Source: BOG-1112 sp964611335
GTDB taxonomy: Bacteria; Bdellovibrionota_B; Oligoflexia; Oligoflexales; Bog-1112
Direction: 5' to 3'
Length of the DNA: 64,000 bases
NCBI GenBank assembly: GCA_964611335.1
Contig: CAZSXR010000004.1
Coordinates: forward strand, 124,001-188,000
This document shows, piece by piece, positions 49,172 through 58,270 of the stretch. A program made the translations under genes and the position numbers. Under the pieces are notes generated by a model. The model searched no databases, was not told the origin of the DNA, and saw only the letters and a list, made by a program, of their open reading frames with translations. Numbering within the stretch: position 1 is the first letter of the stretch; each line of letters starts with the position of its first letter.

Positions 49172-50539
49172 ATGCAATATTATAAATTCGATTCCCTTCT
49201 TCAAAAAGAAGGATGGATGAGTCCCGCTTATATCGGCGTTGATAAAAATGGCATCATTCATTACCTCTCAAAAAAAGCCCCTGCGGATAAAAGCACTATA
49301 GAAAACGTAGAAGGTTTTGCTTTGCCTGGATTTCAAAACACGCATTCTCATGCCTTCCAATATGCAATGGCAGGCCTAGCAGAAAACCATCCGGTTGGGG
49401 TCTATGATGATTTTTGGACTTGGAGAGAGGCAATGTATGAATGTGCTCTTTCCGTAAATCCAGATCAGGCACAAGCTATAGCTTGTGCACTGTACTCGGA
49501 AATGCTTCGACATGGTTACACTCATGTTGCAGAGTTTCATTATCTGCATCATGACAAAGATGGGAAGCCCTACGCAAATCTTGCGGAAATGGGTGAACGC
49601 ATGCTTGCAGCTGCTAAAAAAGCAGGGATTAAAATTACATTGATTCCTGTTTTTTACCAGATGGGTGGATTTGGAACCAAAGCTACTATTCGACAACGAA
49701 GATTTATTTCCCATAATGTACCTGAATATTTCAAATTATTGGAAGCTTCTAAAAAATGCATAAAACACTATAACGATGCTTATTTCGCTTTTGGTGTACA
49801 TTCTTTGAGAGCTGTACAAGGCGAAGACATCATCGAAACTTTTAATCAGGGTCCAAAAGATCTCCCTTTTCATCTCCATATTTCAGAACAGATCAAAGAA
49901 GTCACAGACTGTTTGGCATATTACGGCAAACGTCCTGTAGAATGGCTATTTGAAAATCTTCCTGTCGATGAACGTTTTCATTTAGTTCACGCAACGCATT
50001 TGAATGACAAAGAGTTGAATGCAATTGCAAATTCAAAGGCTGTTGTAGCTCTATGCCCTTCGACCGAAGGCAATTTAGGCGACGGTATTTTCCGAATGAA
50101 AGACTATGTTGAATCACGAGGTCGATGGAGTTTGGGAACAGATAGTCATATTGGACTCAACCCTCTTGAAGAGTTTAGAATCTTGGATTACCGACAAAGA
50201 TTAGTTTCTCATAAGAGAAATTCTCTTCAAGGTGATGCTGCAAAATATTTGGTAAATGAAGAAATTGAATCGGGGAGACGAGCTATGGGTCTCATACGTT
50301 CTACACATTTTGAAATCGGACATCCTTTAGATGCTGTCGTTTATGATGCTCAATCCTATTTATTGGGAGAGACTTCGGAAAAAAATAGATTGGCTACCAT
50401 TGTTTATACAGCAGATGCTAGCCATGCTTTGGGAACACTTGTGAACGGGAAATGGGCTGTTAAAAATCAGCATTCTGTAAATGAAAAAGAGATAAAAACG
50501 TGCTTTTTTCAAACGATAAAAGAATTGCAAAATAGATAG
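49172..50539 (+). CDS. hutF: Formimidoylglutamate deiminase
   Basis: HutF removes ammonia from formiminoglutamate to give N-formylglutamate, the substrate of HutG next to it. The 455-residue protein is an amidohydrolase. The metal site is visible as NTHSHAFQYAM, HLHISEQ, HATHL and GTDSHIGLNPL with the catalytic Asp. The family is the HutF branch; guanine deaminase-like or other amidohydrolases are less likely given HutG. TAGGA lies about 8 bases before the ATG. The earlier steps (hutH, hutU, hutI) are not in the window. Confidence 0.88.
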   Translation: MQYYKFDSLLQKEGWMSPAYIGVDKNGIIHYLSKKAPADKSTIENVEGFALPGFQNTHSHAFQYAMAGLAENHPVGVYDDFWTWREAMYECALSVNPDQAQAIACALYSEMLRHGYTHVAEFHYLHHDKDGKPYANLAEMGERMLAAAKKAGIKITLIPVFYQMGGFGTKATIRQRRFISHNVPEYFKLLEASKKCIKHYNDAYFAFGVHSLRAVQGEDIIETFNQGPKDLPFHLHISEQIKEVTDCLAYYGKRPVEWLFENLPVDERFHLVHATHLNDKELNAIANSKAVVALCPSTEGNLGDGIFRMKDYVESRGRWSLGTDSHIGLNPLEEFRILDYRQRLVSHKRNSLQGDAAKYLVNEEIESGRRAMGLIRSTHFEIGHPLDAVVYDAQSYLLGETSEKNRLATIVYTADASHALGTLVNGKWAVKNQHSVNEKEIKTCFFQTIKELQNR

Positions 50540-50570
50540 TGATGGTACGATCAGTTGTTAAAAAAACGGC

Positions 50571-50647
50571 TGGGGTGGAATATGGGATTTGAACCCATGA
50601 GTGCCGGAATCACAATCCGGTGCGTTAACCCCTTCGCCAATTCCACC
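50571..50647 (-). tRNA. tRNA-His (anticodon GTG), with encoded CCA
   Basis: Read on the minus strand, G-1 plus acceptor GTGGAAT pairs with ATTCCAC and C73, the mark of tRNA-His. The D arm is GCG/CGC, the anticodon stem CCGGA/TCCGG encloses TTGTGAT (anticodon GTG), and the T arm is ATGGG/CCCAT. CCA is encoded and the length is 77 bases. Confidence 0.96.
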
Positions 50648-50735
50648 ATAAAGCCCTCGCATCATAATAAACTCAGAAATTTGCACAACAGAAAAGTTCA
50701 AAAAGATAGAAGGCAAAGATCAAATTTCAATCTAA

Positions 50736-51677
50736 CTAGTCTTTTAAAATCGTAATTTTAGATCGCTCCCTCTCGTTCTGAAGCCAGAAGTTTGTCTGGC
50801 GGACAACCTCGATAGCGCGGAGTTCATTCTCCAATTGGGGCTTGTACTGTTCGAAAGCTTTACTGCCAATAAGACGTTTATCACTCACATAAAAAAGCAC
50901 CCAACTGTTATTTAAGCGTAGAGGATGGGTGAACTCTCCCACCTTCAAATCTTTTAAATTCTTACGAAGTGAACCGTCCAAATCTCGAATCTGTACATCC
51001 TGAGGAGGACGGTCTTTTTCAGCACTAGAATAGACCGCCTGAGCCTCTTCAAAAGAAAGCCCGCCTTTCAGCTTGTCATAAACTTCTTGTGCTAGTTTTT
51101 CTTTCTCATTGGCAAATAAGCTGCTTTCGACAGGGATCACAATTTTCTTCAAAGAAATTTGCCCCGCTTCAAGATTCGTACCTTGTTTTTTGAGAAAGTA
51201 AACTTCCAGATCATGGTCACTGATTTTAATAGAAGGAAGAATGACTCGCCCCTTGAACCGCATAAAAACCATCTGATCATGAATATCTTTTTTATACTGA
51301 TCGAGGTCTTTGTTTTGCTTTGCAAGATAGTCTTTTAAAGATTCTCTCGTAAATTTACCTTCCGAAAGAATTTGTGAAATTTGATTTTCAACCTGATCAT
51401 CTTTAACTTGTATGTCCAGCTCTTCCGCTTTACGCATAATAATACGTGCATTTATAGAGTCATTCAGTGCTCGCGTTTTTTCATCTGCATGTTCAACCGC
51501 AGGAAAATCTGAAAATTTAACGAGTGGACCATGCTCTATTTTATCTTTGATCTCACTCCAAAGGATGGGTTCTGAATCGACAACTGCCGCAATGCGATCC
51601 AACAGAATTTCGTTTGCAAGCGAAACGCTCGAATTCAAAATCAGAATAAAACCGAAAGCACCAATTTTTTTTCGCAT
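50736..51677 (-). CDS. surA: SurA-like periplasmic peptidyl-prolyl isomerase/chaperone
   Basis: The 313-residue protein has a signal peptide (about 1-21, ending SLA), then the SurA N-terminal chaperone region beginning ILLDRIAAVVDSEPILWSEI, and one parvulin-type rotamase domain (about 170-265, GGLSFEEAQAVYSS and GSLRKNLKDLKVGEFTHPL). Enteric SurA has two rotamase domains; a single one is common in deltaproteobacterial homologues. It would help fold outer-membrane proteins. It lies one base after the stop of the second parvulin gene; tRNA-His follows downstream. Confidence 0.85.
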   Translation of the reverse strand: MRKKIGAFGFILILNSSVSLANEILLDRIAAVVDSEPILWSEIKDKIEHGPLVKFSDFPAVEHADEKTRALNDSINARIIMRKAEELDIQVKDDQVENQISQILSEGKFTRESLKDYLAKQNKDLDQYKKDIHDQMVFMRFKGRVILPSIKISDHDLEVYFLKKQGTNLEAGQISLKKIVIPVESSLFANEKEKLAQEVYDKLKGGLSFEEAQAVYSSAEKDRPPQDVQIRDLDGSLRKNLKDLKVGEFTHPLRLNNSWVLFYVSDKRLIGSKAFEQYKPQLENELRAIEVVRQTNFWLQNERERSKITILKD

Positions 51678-51678
51678 A

Positions 51679-52647
51679 TTAGAAACTTCTCAAAATTCGA
51701 ACATTGACGGAACGGGAAGCCAATTCTACCCAATCCCTATACTCTTGACTTTGCATTTCTTGTATCAGAATTTTTTGTATATGGCCTTTCACTTCTTGGA
51801 AACTAAGCTGCTTTGCTACCCTTCGCTCATCGATCAAAAATATATGAAATCCATAAGTTGATTTAAATATCCCCTGCGGTTGATCCAGAGGCAAGCTAAA
51901 AGTCATATCGAAAATCTGTGGGAAATCCCCTTTATGAAAAGGAGCAAGCCTTCCCCCATTTTTACTCTCGGGCGTTACAGAATATTTTTGCGCCATTTCC
52001 GAGAAATTTTTTCGCGACACTCTCGCAAGAACCCACTTCGCCTCATTTTCCGTATCTAAAACAATTTGGCGAATTTTTACTTCCGCTTTTTGGTTAAAAT
52101 CCAACATGTGCTCCTTGTAATATTTTAAAAGATCTCCTTCTGAAATTGTCGTTTTTTTGAAAACTTTCTCGCGGCAATACTGCTCGATCAAACTCTGTTC
52201 ACAGAGTCTATTTTTTAATCGTTGAATGTTTGCATGACTAAGTCCTGCTTTGAATTTCTCAGAAAATTGCTGACAAGATTTTTTGCGCTTTTCGTTATCT
52301 TTATCGAATGAACTATCTCGTGTAGCAAATTTATAAAGAATCTTTCGTTCAATAGCAGCATGCAGAAGTTTCTGTTTGTTAAGTTTTTTAAGTTCAGGTG
52401 CTTTCGGATTAAGGGCACTCACTTCCTTCATATTCTTCAAAAAAAAGTCACTTTCGAAGTCAATATCTTCTAAATAAATAGACTCATCTTCTATTTCGGC
52501 AAGAAGGTCTTCGTTGGAAATCAGTTCACTTATTCCTGAAGAAGAATTTAAGAGATTTCTTTTTCCCGTGTTTTTGATACGCCAAGCATAGGCACCTATG
52601 AGGAAACAAAAAAGCATTAAAAACAGAGTTAGAAATTTAAACTTCAT
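51679..52647 (-). CDS. Parvulin-type peptidyl-prolyl cis-trans isomerase (PpiC/PrsA-like), membrane anchored
   Basis: The 322-residue protein has an N-terminal membrane segment (FLTLFLMLFCFLIGAYAW), a helical foldase region (about 60-160) and a parvulin domain (about 175-285) with IRQIVLDTENEAKWVLARV, NGGRLAPFHKGDFPQIF and GFHIFLIDER. It should act on exported proteins at the outer face of the inner membrane. Its ATG overlaps the mfd stop by one base (TAATG), and surA follows almost directly. The two isomerases are therefore probably one folding unit expressed together with mfd. Confidence 0.85.
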   Translation of the reverse strand: MKFKFLTLFLMLFCFLIGAYAWRIKNTGKRNLLNSSSGISELISNEDLLAEIEDESIYLEDIDFESDFFLKNMKEVSALNPKAPELKKLNKQKLLHAAIERKILYKFATRDSSFDKDNEKRKKSCQQFSEKFKAGLSHANIQRLKNRLCEQSLIEQYCREKVFKKTTISEGDLLKYYKEHMLDFNQKAEVKIRQIVLDTENEAKWVLARVSRKNFSEMAQKYSVTPESKNGGRLAPFHKGDFPQIFDMTFSLPLDQPQGIFKSTYGFHIFLIDERRVAKQLSFQEVKGHIQKILIQEMQSQEYRDWVELASRSVNVRILRSF

Positions 52648-55600
52648 TATTTTTTTCCTGATTTCAGTTTTTCAATATTAGAAAGTAAAACTTCCATCCT
52701 CACTTTATCCGAAAGATTCAAAGCCCTAGAACCCAAATGAACTTCTATTTTCTTTCCCCTTGGTTCTCTCAAACGTATTTCACAAAGATTCTTATCTAAT
52801 TCTTGTATGCTCTCAGCATTTAAATTTCTCAAATGCAGCCTTAAAATCGCGACATAAAATAAAACTTCAAACTCCGTAGGTGCAGCCCCATATCGATCAA
52901 TCGTTTCCTGCTTCAAATCATAAATCTCTTCCATTGTATTTGCTGAAAAAAATCGTTTGTAAATATCGAGTCTTTGTTTGTCATCACCCACATAGAACGT
53001 CGGGATTACTGCTGTAACTTTAATACGAATCTCAGGATCATATTTTTTGTCTGTTTTCACAGAAGAAAGTTCCTTAACCTTCTCTTCTAACATATCCATA
53101 TACAATTCTAAACCTACTCCCGCAATTTGTCCTGACTGTTGCCTGCCAATCAGATTCCCAGCACCACGCAATTCCAAATCATAATTTGCAAGTTGAAAAC
53201 CAGCTCCTAACTCCTGATGCATCATAAGCAATTCCAGTCTCTTCATTCCTTCATCCGAAAGCGCTTCTGCTTTTTTTGTAAGAAGAAATGCATAGGCCTG
53301 AGTTGAAGAGCGACCTACACGCCCCCTTAACTGATGCAACTGTGCAAGACCAAAATTCTCCGCATGTTCCACAATTAAAGTGTTCACATTAGGCATATCC
53401 ACGCCAGATTCGATGATCGTTGTACAAATAAGCACATTGAATTTCTGTTCTACAAAATCGATAACGATAGAGTCGAGACTCTCCTCGTGCATCTGCCCAT
53501 GAGCCGTTCTTATTTTCGCAAAAGGAACCAAACTACTGAGATTTCGTGCAATTTCACCAAGGCTTCCCACATGATTATGAACGTAAAAAACCTGTCCACC
53601 ACGCATAAGTTCCGCTTCAATAGCACCTTTCACCAACCTCTCGTCATACTCCGCAACCATCGTCTTTACAGGAAGTCTATTGGGTGGAGGGGTTATAACA
53701 AGTGAAATTTCCCTAAGTCCTATCATTGCCATATTCAAGGTTCTAGGAATCGGTGTCGCGGATAAAGATAAAATATCGATATTGGCACGAATTTTCTTAA
53801 ACTTCTCTTTTTGCATAACACCAAATCGTTGTTCTTCATCCACTATGAGTAAACCTAAATTTTTAGGTTTGACATCCTGCGACAAAATCCGATGTGTCCC
53901 AATCAAAAAATCCAATTTTCCATTTTCAAAATCTACCAATGCTTGTTTTTGTTCAGAGCGTTTAATCAGACGGTGAATCTGAGCAATTTTCACACCATAT
54001 TTTTCAAGTCTTAAAGCAAAATTATGATAATGCTGGTAACACAAAACAGTTGTAGGCACGAGGAACATAACCTGAAAACCTTCTAAAACTGTTCTAAAAG
54101 CAGCTCTTAAGGCTATTTCAGTTTTTCCAAAACCGACATCTCCTACAATGATCCTATCCATGGGATGAGCGCCTTTAAAATCTGCTTCGAGATCCTCAAG
54201 ACACTGCAACTGATCAGGAGTTTCCTGATAAGGGAAATCTTCCACAAAACGTTCAAACATTTCACTCGGACTAGAAAAAGAATGCCCCCGTAATAACTTT
54301 CGTTCAGCATGTATCTTAATCAACTCATCCGCAAGATCTTCGACTGATTTTAAAGCCTTCGCCTTTCGCAGCACAAAGGAGTCTGTTCCCAATCTGTCTA
54401 GGACGGGAAGAGTTCCGGCTTCGTCTTTTTTATATTTCTGAAGGAGATTTAATCGGTCTACAGGAAGATAGATTTTGTCGTTATTTCTGTATTCAATGAG
54501 GATAAAATCCCCCCTATAATCAGGAAAACTTAAAACCTCCATCCCTTTGTAACGACCAATTCCATGATCAATGTGCACAACAAGATCATTTACAGAGAGA
54601 TCACGAAACGAAGATAAAATATTTTTAAGTTTCTTATTTGCAGGAAGAGTGTTTTTAGATCTTCCCCCAAAACATTCAGAAGAAGGAATTAATAAAACAT
54701 TACGTTCCTCATCTTTGACAACACCAGGTAAATATCCTCTTTCTATATATATTTTCCCTTCCTTTATAACACCTGAGAACATCTGCGAAAGAGCATCTAC
54801 ATCGATCTGAACTTTATCTTTAAACGCTCTTTGAAAGATGTCTTTTGCACGTTCATAATGTTCCTTTGATTCACAAAACAGAACCGCAGATTGATATTCT
54901 TCAAGAAGATTTTTAAAAAAATCTAAACTTAATAGCACTTGTTTTTTATCTAGATTTTTAAAAGGTTTAAAATTGAGATTTGATTGCCATACAAGCTGAA
55001 TGCTATCTTCTTTTTGAAGAGGATTTGCAAATTCCAATTTTTTTAATTGAGAAACACGACTTAAAAAATCCAACGGATTTTGGAAAACATGGGAAGGGTC
55101 AGTGACAGCATGACGAAGTTCTTGATCTTTCGCGTATAAACCTGAAATTTCTTCGTGAAATTCTTTTAAAGATTGAATACTTCTCTCTATAGCTTGAGGA
55201 AATAAAGCAAAAGAATCAGATCGGAAATAGTCTAGTCCGCTTTGTTTTTTTTCTAATAGAGAAAAATTCAGCGCATCGAGTGTAGGGGTTCTCTCATCAT
55301 TGTCAAAAGATTCCATCAGAGCGTTGGTTTCTGAAGGATCAACATTTTCTTCGATAAGAACATTATACAAAATCTGGGCTTTACTTTTTTTATCTGACTT
55401 ACGAATCAGAATTTCTGTACAAGGAATAAGAGTGAACTCTTCTAAATTTTCTAAAGATCTTTGTGTGTCCATTGAAAAATAACGGAGCGATTGAATTTTA
55501 TCGTCCATCATCTCTACACGAATCGGATTGGATTCCTGAATAGGGAATATATCTATGATCCCACCGCGAAGAGAATAGTACCCTTTTTCTTCAACTTTTA

Positions 55601-56126
55601 AAGATGCTTTGTATCCTAGATATTCGAGTTCTTCTAAAAACGCATCATGATCCAACACAGAATCTAATTTGATCTTTTTAAACGAGGCGACAAATTCTTT
55701 TTGTTCCAAAGTGAATTGAGAGAGCCCTTGAAGGCTCGTGAGGACTATTGTTTTTTTATGTTTACCGCTCAGAAGTTGGTAAAGCGTTGAAAGCTTTTCA
55801 AACCGAGTTTGAAAATGACTGCTATATTTTTCGGGCCCCCAAACAAGATAGTAGGGAAGTTCGCATATAGAGACATCTTCACCCGAGTCCTGAAATAAGA
55901 ATTTGATCTTTTCAAAAGCTAAAAAAACATCTTTTTGATGTGGATAAATAAGAAAGCACTGACTTGGAAAATCTTCGCTTTTTACAAAGGCTTTCAAAAA
56001 AAGAAAAAGTAAAGAGTCACCCGCACCAACTATGTTTGCAGACGTGTTTTCGCTTAAAAACAATGAGCTCTTCAATTCTTGAAGAAGCGAATAAAGACCT
56101 GCTATTTTTTTCAAGAGAAACCTCAC
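52647..56126 (-). CDS. mfd: Transcription-repair coupling factor
   Basis: Mfd removes RNA polymerase stalled at DNA damage and recruits UvrA. The 1159-residue length is normal. The N-terminal third is UvrB-like; the RNA-polymerase-interacting domain contains DLVVHIDHGIGRYKGMEVL; the RecG-like translocase has GDVGFGKTEIALRAAF, VDEEQRFGV (DEEQ box), SATPIPRTLNM and HQLRGRVGRS; the TRCF C-terminal domain closes the chain. The start is GTG at 56126, which fits the family N-terminus MRFLL; its upstream SD is weak. It is the first gene of mfd-ppi-surA. Confidence 0.95.
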   Translation of the reverse strand: MRFLLKKIAGLYSLLQELKSSLFLSENTSANIVGAGDSLLFLFLKAFVKSEDFPSQCFLIYPHQKDVFLAFEKIKFLFQDSGEDVSICELPYYLVWGPEKYSSHFQTRFEKLSTLYQLLSGKHKKTIVLTSLQGLSQFTLEQKEFVASFKKIKLDSVLDHDAFLEELEYLGYKASLKVEEKGYYSLRGGIIDIFPIQESNPIRVEMMDDKIQSLRYFSMDTQRSLENLEEFTLIPCTEILIRKSDKKSKAQILYNVLIEENVDPSETNALMESFDNDERTPTLDALNFSLLEKKQSGLDYFRSDSFALFPQAIERSIQSLKEFHEEISGLYAKDQELRHAVTDPSHVFQNPLDFLSRVSQLKKLEFANPLQKEDSIQLVWQSNLNFKPFKNLDKKQVLLSLDFFKNLLEEYQSAVLFCESKEHYERAKDIFQRAFKDKVQIDVDALSQMFSGVIKEGKIYIERGYLPGVVKDEERNVLLIPSSECFGGRSKNTLPANKKLKNILSSFRDLSVNDLVVHIDHGIGRYKGMEVLSFPDYRGDFILIEYRNNDKIYLPVDRLNLLQKYKKDEAGTLPVLDRLGTDSFVLRKAKALKSVEDLADELIKIHAERKLLRGHSFSSPSEMFERFVEDFPYQETPDQLQCLEDLEADFKGAHPMDRIIVGDVGFGKTEIALRAAFRTVLEGFQVMFLVPTTVLCYQHYHNFALRLEKYGVKIAQIHRLIKRSEQKQALVDFENGKLDFLIGTHRILSQDVKPKNLGLLIVDEEQRFGVMQKEKFKKIRANIDILSLSATPIPRTLNMAMIGLREISLVITPPPNRLPVKTMVAEYDERLVKGAIEAELMRGGQVFYVHNHVGSLGEIARNLSSLVPFAKIRTAHGQMHEESLDSIVIDFVEQKFNVLICTTIIESGVDMPNVNTLIVEHAENFGLAQLHQLRGRVGRSSTQAYAFLLTKKAEALSDEGMKRLELLMMHQELGAGFQLANYDLELRGAGNLIGRQQSGQIAGVGLELYMDMLEEKVKELSSVKTDKKYDPEIRIKVTAVIPTFYVGDDKQRLDIYKRFFSANTMEEIYDLKQETIDRYGAAPTEFEVLFYVAILRLHLRNLNAESIQELDKNLCEIRLREPRGKKIEVHLGSRALNLSDKVRMEVLLSNIEKLKSGKK

Positions 56127-56249
56127 GTCGCCAGCTGGACGCAGCTGAGAAAATATTGACTTAGAAGCATGGCATCATCAATATCCTAGAGTTAAACGCG
56201 AGTCTAAACAAGAATCGCTTCACATACACTTTTCAAAGATTCGGAGTAA

Positions 56250-56834
56250 ATGATGACTTTTGAATTACCAAAATTACCTTACGCAATGACTGCTCTTGCA
56301 CCTCATATTTCTGCGGAAACTTTAGAATATCATTATGGAAAACATCACGCCACTTACGTGACAAACCTCAATAAATTGGTAATAGGCACGGAGTTTTCCG
56401 ATGCAAGCTTGGAAGATATTATTCGCAGATCCTCAGGCCCGATTTTCAACAATGCAGCACAAGTCTGGAATCACACTTTCTATTGGAAGTGCCTTTCGCC
56501 AAAGGGAGGGGGAAATCCTGGCGGTTCTCTTGCAGAAAAACTTAATCAAAGTTTCGGGTCCTTTGCAAAATTCAAAGAACTTTTCACAGAAGCTTCACTC
56601 ACTCTTTTTGGTTCAGGCTGGACATTTCTAGTGCAGAACAAAGATGGCAGTTTAGAAATCACTAAAGAAGGAAACGCTGGAAATCCCCTCACCAAAGACC
56701 AAACCCCCTTGCTTACATGTGATGTTTGGGAACATGCTTATTATGTCGACTACAGAAATGCACGAGCCAAATATATGGATGCGTTTTGGAATCTTATTAA
56801 TTGGACTTTTGTTGCTGAGAATTTGAAAAACTAA
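56250..56834 (+). CDS. sodB: Iron superoxide dismutase
   Basis: SOD converts superoxide to oxygen and hydrogen peroxide in the cytosol; there is no signal peptide. The 194-residue length is standard. Metal ligands are His27-type in YHYGKHHATYV, His in QVWNHTFYW, and Asp/His in CDVWEHAYYVDY. Gln in AAQVWNHTFYW favours iron as cofactor, as in FeSOD. The ATG at 56250 has CGGAG about 5 bases upstream; the next codon is also ATG and could be used. It overlaps the convergent gpsA by 38 bases. Confidence 0.95.
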   Translation: MMTFELPKLPYAMTALAPHISAETLEYHYGKHHATYVTNLNKLVIGTEFSDASLEDIIRRSSGPIFNNAAQVWNHTFYWKCLSPKGGGNPGGSLAEKLNQSFGSFAKFKELFTEASLTLFGSGWTFLVQNKDGSLEITKEGNAGNPLTKDQTPLLTCDVWEHAYYVDYRNARAKYMDAFWNLINWTFVAENLKN

Positions 56835-57858
56835 ATTCTAATTCTTCTTTCGCGTCTCCATGTGTCAACTCCTGCACGGCTTCTTTGAGGGGTTTATTCT
56901 CGTAAAAAACCTGATAGACAGACGAGATAATAGAAGCGCGCACATGGATGCGTTTGCATAAATTGTATGCAGAATAAGCTGTACTGACACCTTCCGCAAC
57001 TTCGTGCAGAGAGTTCAATATATCTTGGAGTTTTTCTCCCTTACCTAGTCGATAACCCACACTGAAATTGCGACTCTTTTGTGAGCTGCAAGTGAGTATC
57101 AAATCTCCAACCCCCCCAAGACCGTTGAAAGTTAGAGGATTAGCCCCTAAGGCAACACCTATGCGTGTTATTTCAGAAAGGCCTCTTGTCATGAGAGTAG
57201 CCATACTATTGCTTTGAAAACCCAGTCCCGTGCAAGCTCCCGCAGCTAATGAAATGACATTTTTTAAAGCGCCTGCGACCTCTAAACCGATGGGATCGTT
57301 GTTTGTATAAACCCGAAATTGTGGGGAATGAAAAATTTCCTGAGTTTTTTTAGCTGCCGCTGGGTTTTTACTTGCAACCGCGATTCCAGTCGGCTGCCCT
57401 TCTGCAATTTCAATTGCAAAGCTAGGCCCCGACAGAATAGCAAGTGCGCGTGTTGATTCTAAACCAAGTTCATCCACTATAATTTGAGAGGGGAACCGTT
57501 CGGTCTTAATCTCAATCCCTTTTGCAACACTGACAAGAAGTTTATCTTTTGGGAAAATGTCTTTTATCCCTTGCAAGACTTGACGAAGAACTTGCGTTGG
57601 TAAAGCGAAAACAATCATTTCGCACTCTGTTAAAGCTTTGCTGTTTTCAAAGTCCGAAAAAGCATGAATTTGATTGGATAATTCGATGTGTTGAAGATAT
57701 CTTGGATTCCGATGCTTGGTATTTATACCTTCGACAACATCCAATTCGCGAGTCCAAAGTTCTACATGATAGTGATTGCGAGCAAGGTGTATAGCAAGAC
57801 TGGTTCCGAAGTTACCCGCGCCCAAAATCGTTACATTGCCTTTCACTTTACTTTGCAT
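56797..57858 (-). CDS. gpsA: Glycerol-3-phosphate dehydrogenase (NAD(P)+)
   Basis: GpsA reduces dihydroxyacetone phosphate to sn-glycerol 3-phosphate for phospholipid synthesis. The 353-residue protein has the Rossmann motif ILGAGNFGTSLA at 11-22, ALPTQVLRQVL, and LSGPSFAIEIA. The substrate and catalytic Lys lie in AGALKNVISLAAG, and NGLGGVGDLILTCSS closes the C-terminal domain. Its 5' end is 61 bases from divergent nuoA. It overlaps sodB by 38 bases at the 3' end. The length is slightly above average because of a C-terminal tail. Confidence 0.93.
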   Translation of the reverse strand: MQSKVKGNVTILGAGNFGTSLAIHLARNHYHVELWTRELDVVEGINTKHRNPRYLQHIELSNQIHAFSDFENSKALTECEMIVFALPTQVLRQVLQGIKDIFPKDKLLVSVAKGIEIKTERFPSQIIVDELGLESTRALAILSGPSFAIEIAEGQPTGIAVASKNPAAAKKTQEIFHSPQFRVYTNNDPIGLEVAGALKNVISLAAGACTGLGFQSNSMATLMTRGLSEITRIGVALGANPLTFNGLGGVGDLILTCSSQKSRNFSVGYRLGKGEKLQDILNSLHEVAEGVSTAYSAYNLCKRIHVRASIISSVYQVFYENKPLKEAVQELTHGDAKEELEFSFSNSQQQKSN

Positions 57859-57919
57859 TTATTATCCCTTAGTTATTCAGTAGTATCTTGGTCTGCTCAC
57901 CTAACTATTAAGGATTTTC

Positions 57920-58270
57920 ATGAATCCCTATTTACCGATCCTGATGATTCTTGCCTTAGGTATCGCTTTGGGGCTCATCCTTTCCAGTTTCTCTGCTCTG
58001 TTAGGACCTAAGCACGTTTCAGCTAGTAAAAAAGACAGCTTTGAATGCGGCGTCCCATCCATTCCTCACCAAGACAGAATGAGTGTTAAGTTCTATCTGA
58101 CCGCTATACTATTCATCCTTTTTGATATTGAAACGGTTTTTTTATATTTGTGGGCGAAAGTATTTCGCGTGTTGGGTTGGTTTGGCGTTGTTGAGATCGC
58201 AATTTTTGTTGTGATTTTAGTCGTTGGCTACATTTATGTATTGAAACGTGGAGCGCTCGAATGGGATTAG
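57920..58270 (+). CDS. nuoA: NADH-quinone oxidoreductase subunit A
   Basis: NuoA is a three-span membrane subunit of complex I at the junction of the membrane and peripheral arms. The 116-residue protein has the first span at about 5-27, KDSFECGVP with the conserved Cys in the mobile loop, RMSVKFYLTAILFILFDIETVFLYLWA in the second span, and a third near the C-terminus. Its stop overlaps nuoH by 10 bases. nuoB-G and nuoI do not follow here as they do in many genomes. Confidence 0.95.
   Translation: MNPYLPILMILALGIALGLILSSFSALLGPKHVSASKKDSFECGVPSIPHQDRMSVKFYLTAILFILFDIETVFLYLWAKVFRVLGWFGVVEIAIFVVILVVGYIYVLKRGALEWD

Noticed and set aside
50539..50647. Functional link between tRNA-His and the histidine-degradation gene hutF
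   Set aside because: Neighbourhood only; opposite strands and no shared structure or regulatory site, so chance is the simpler reading.
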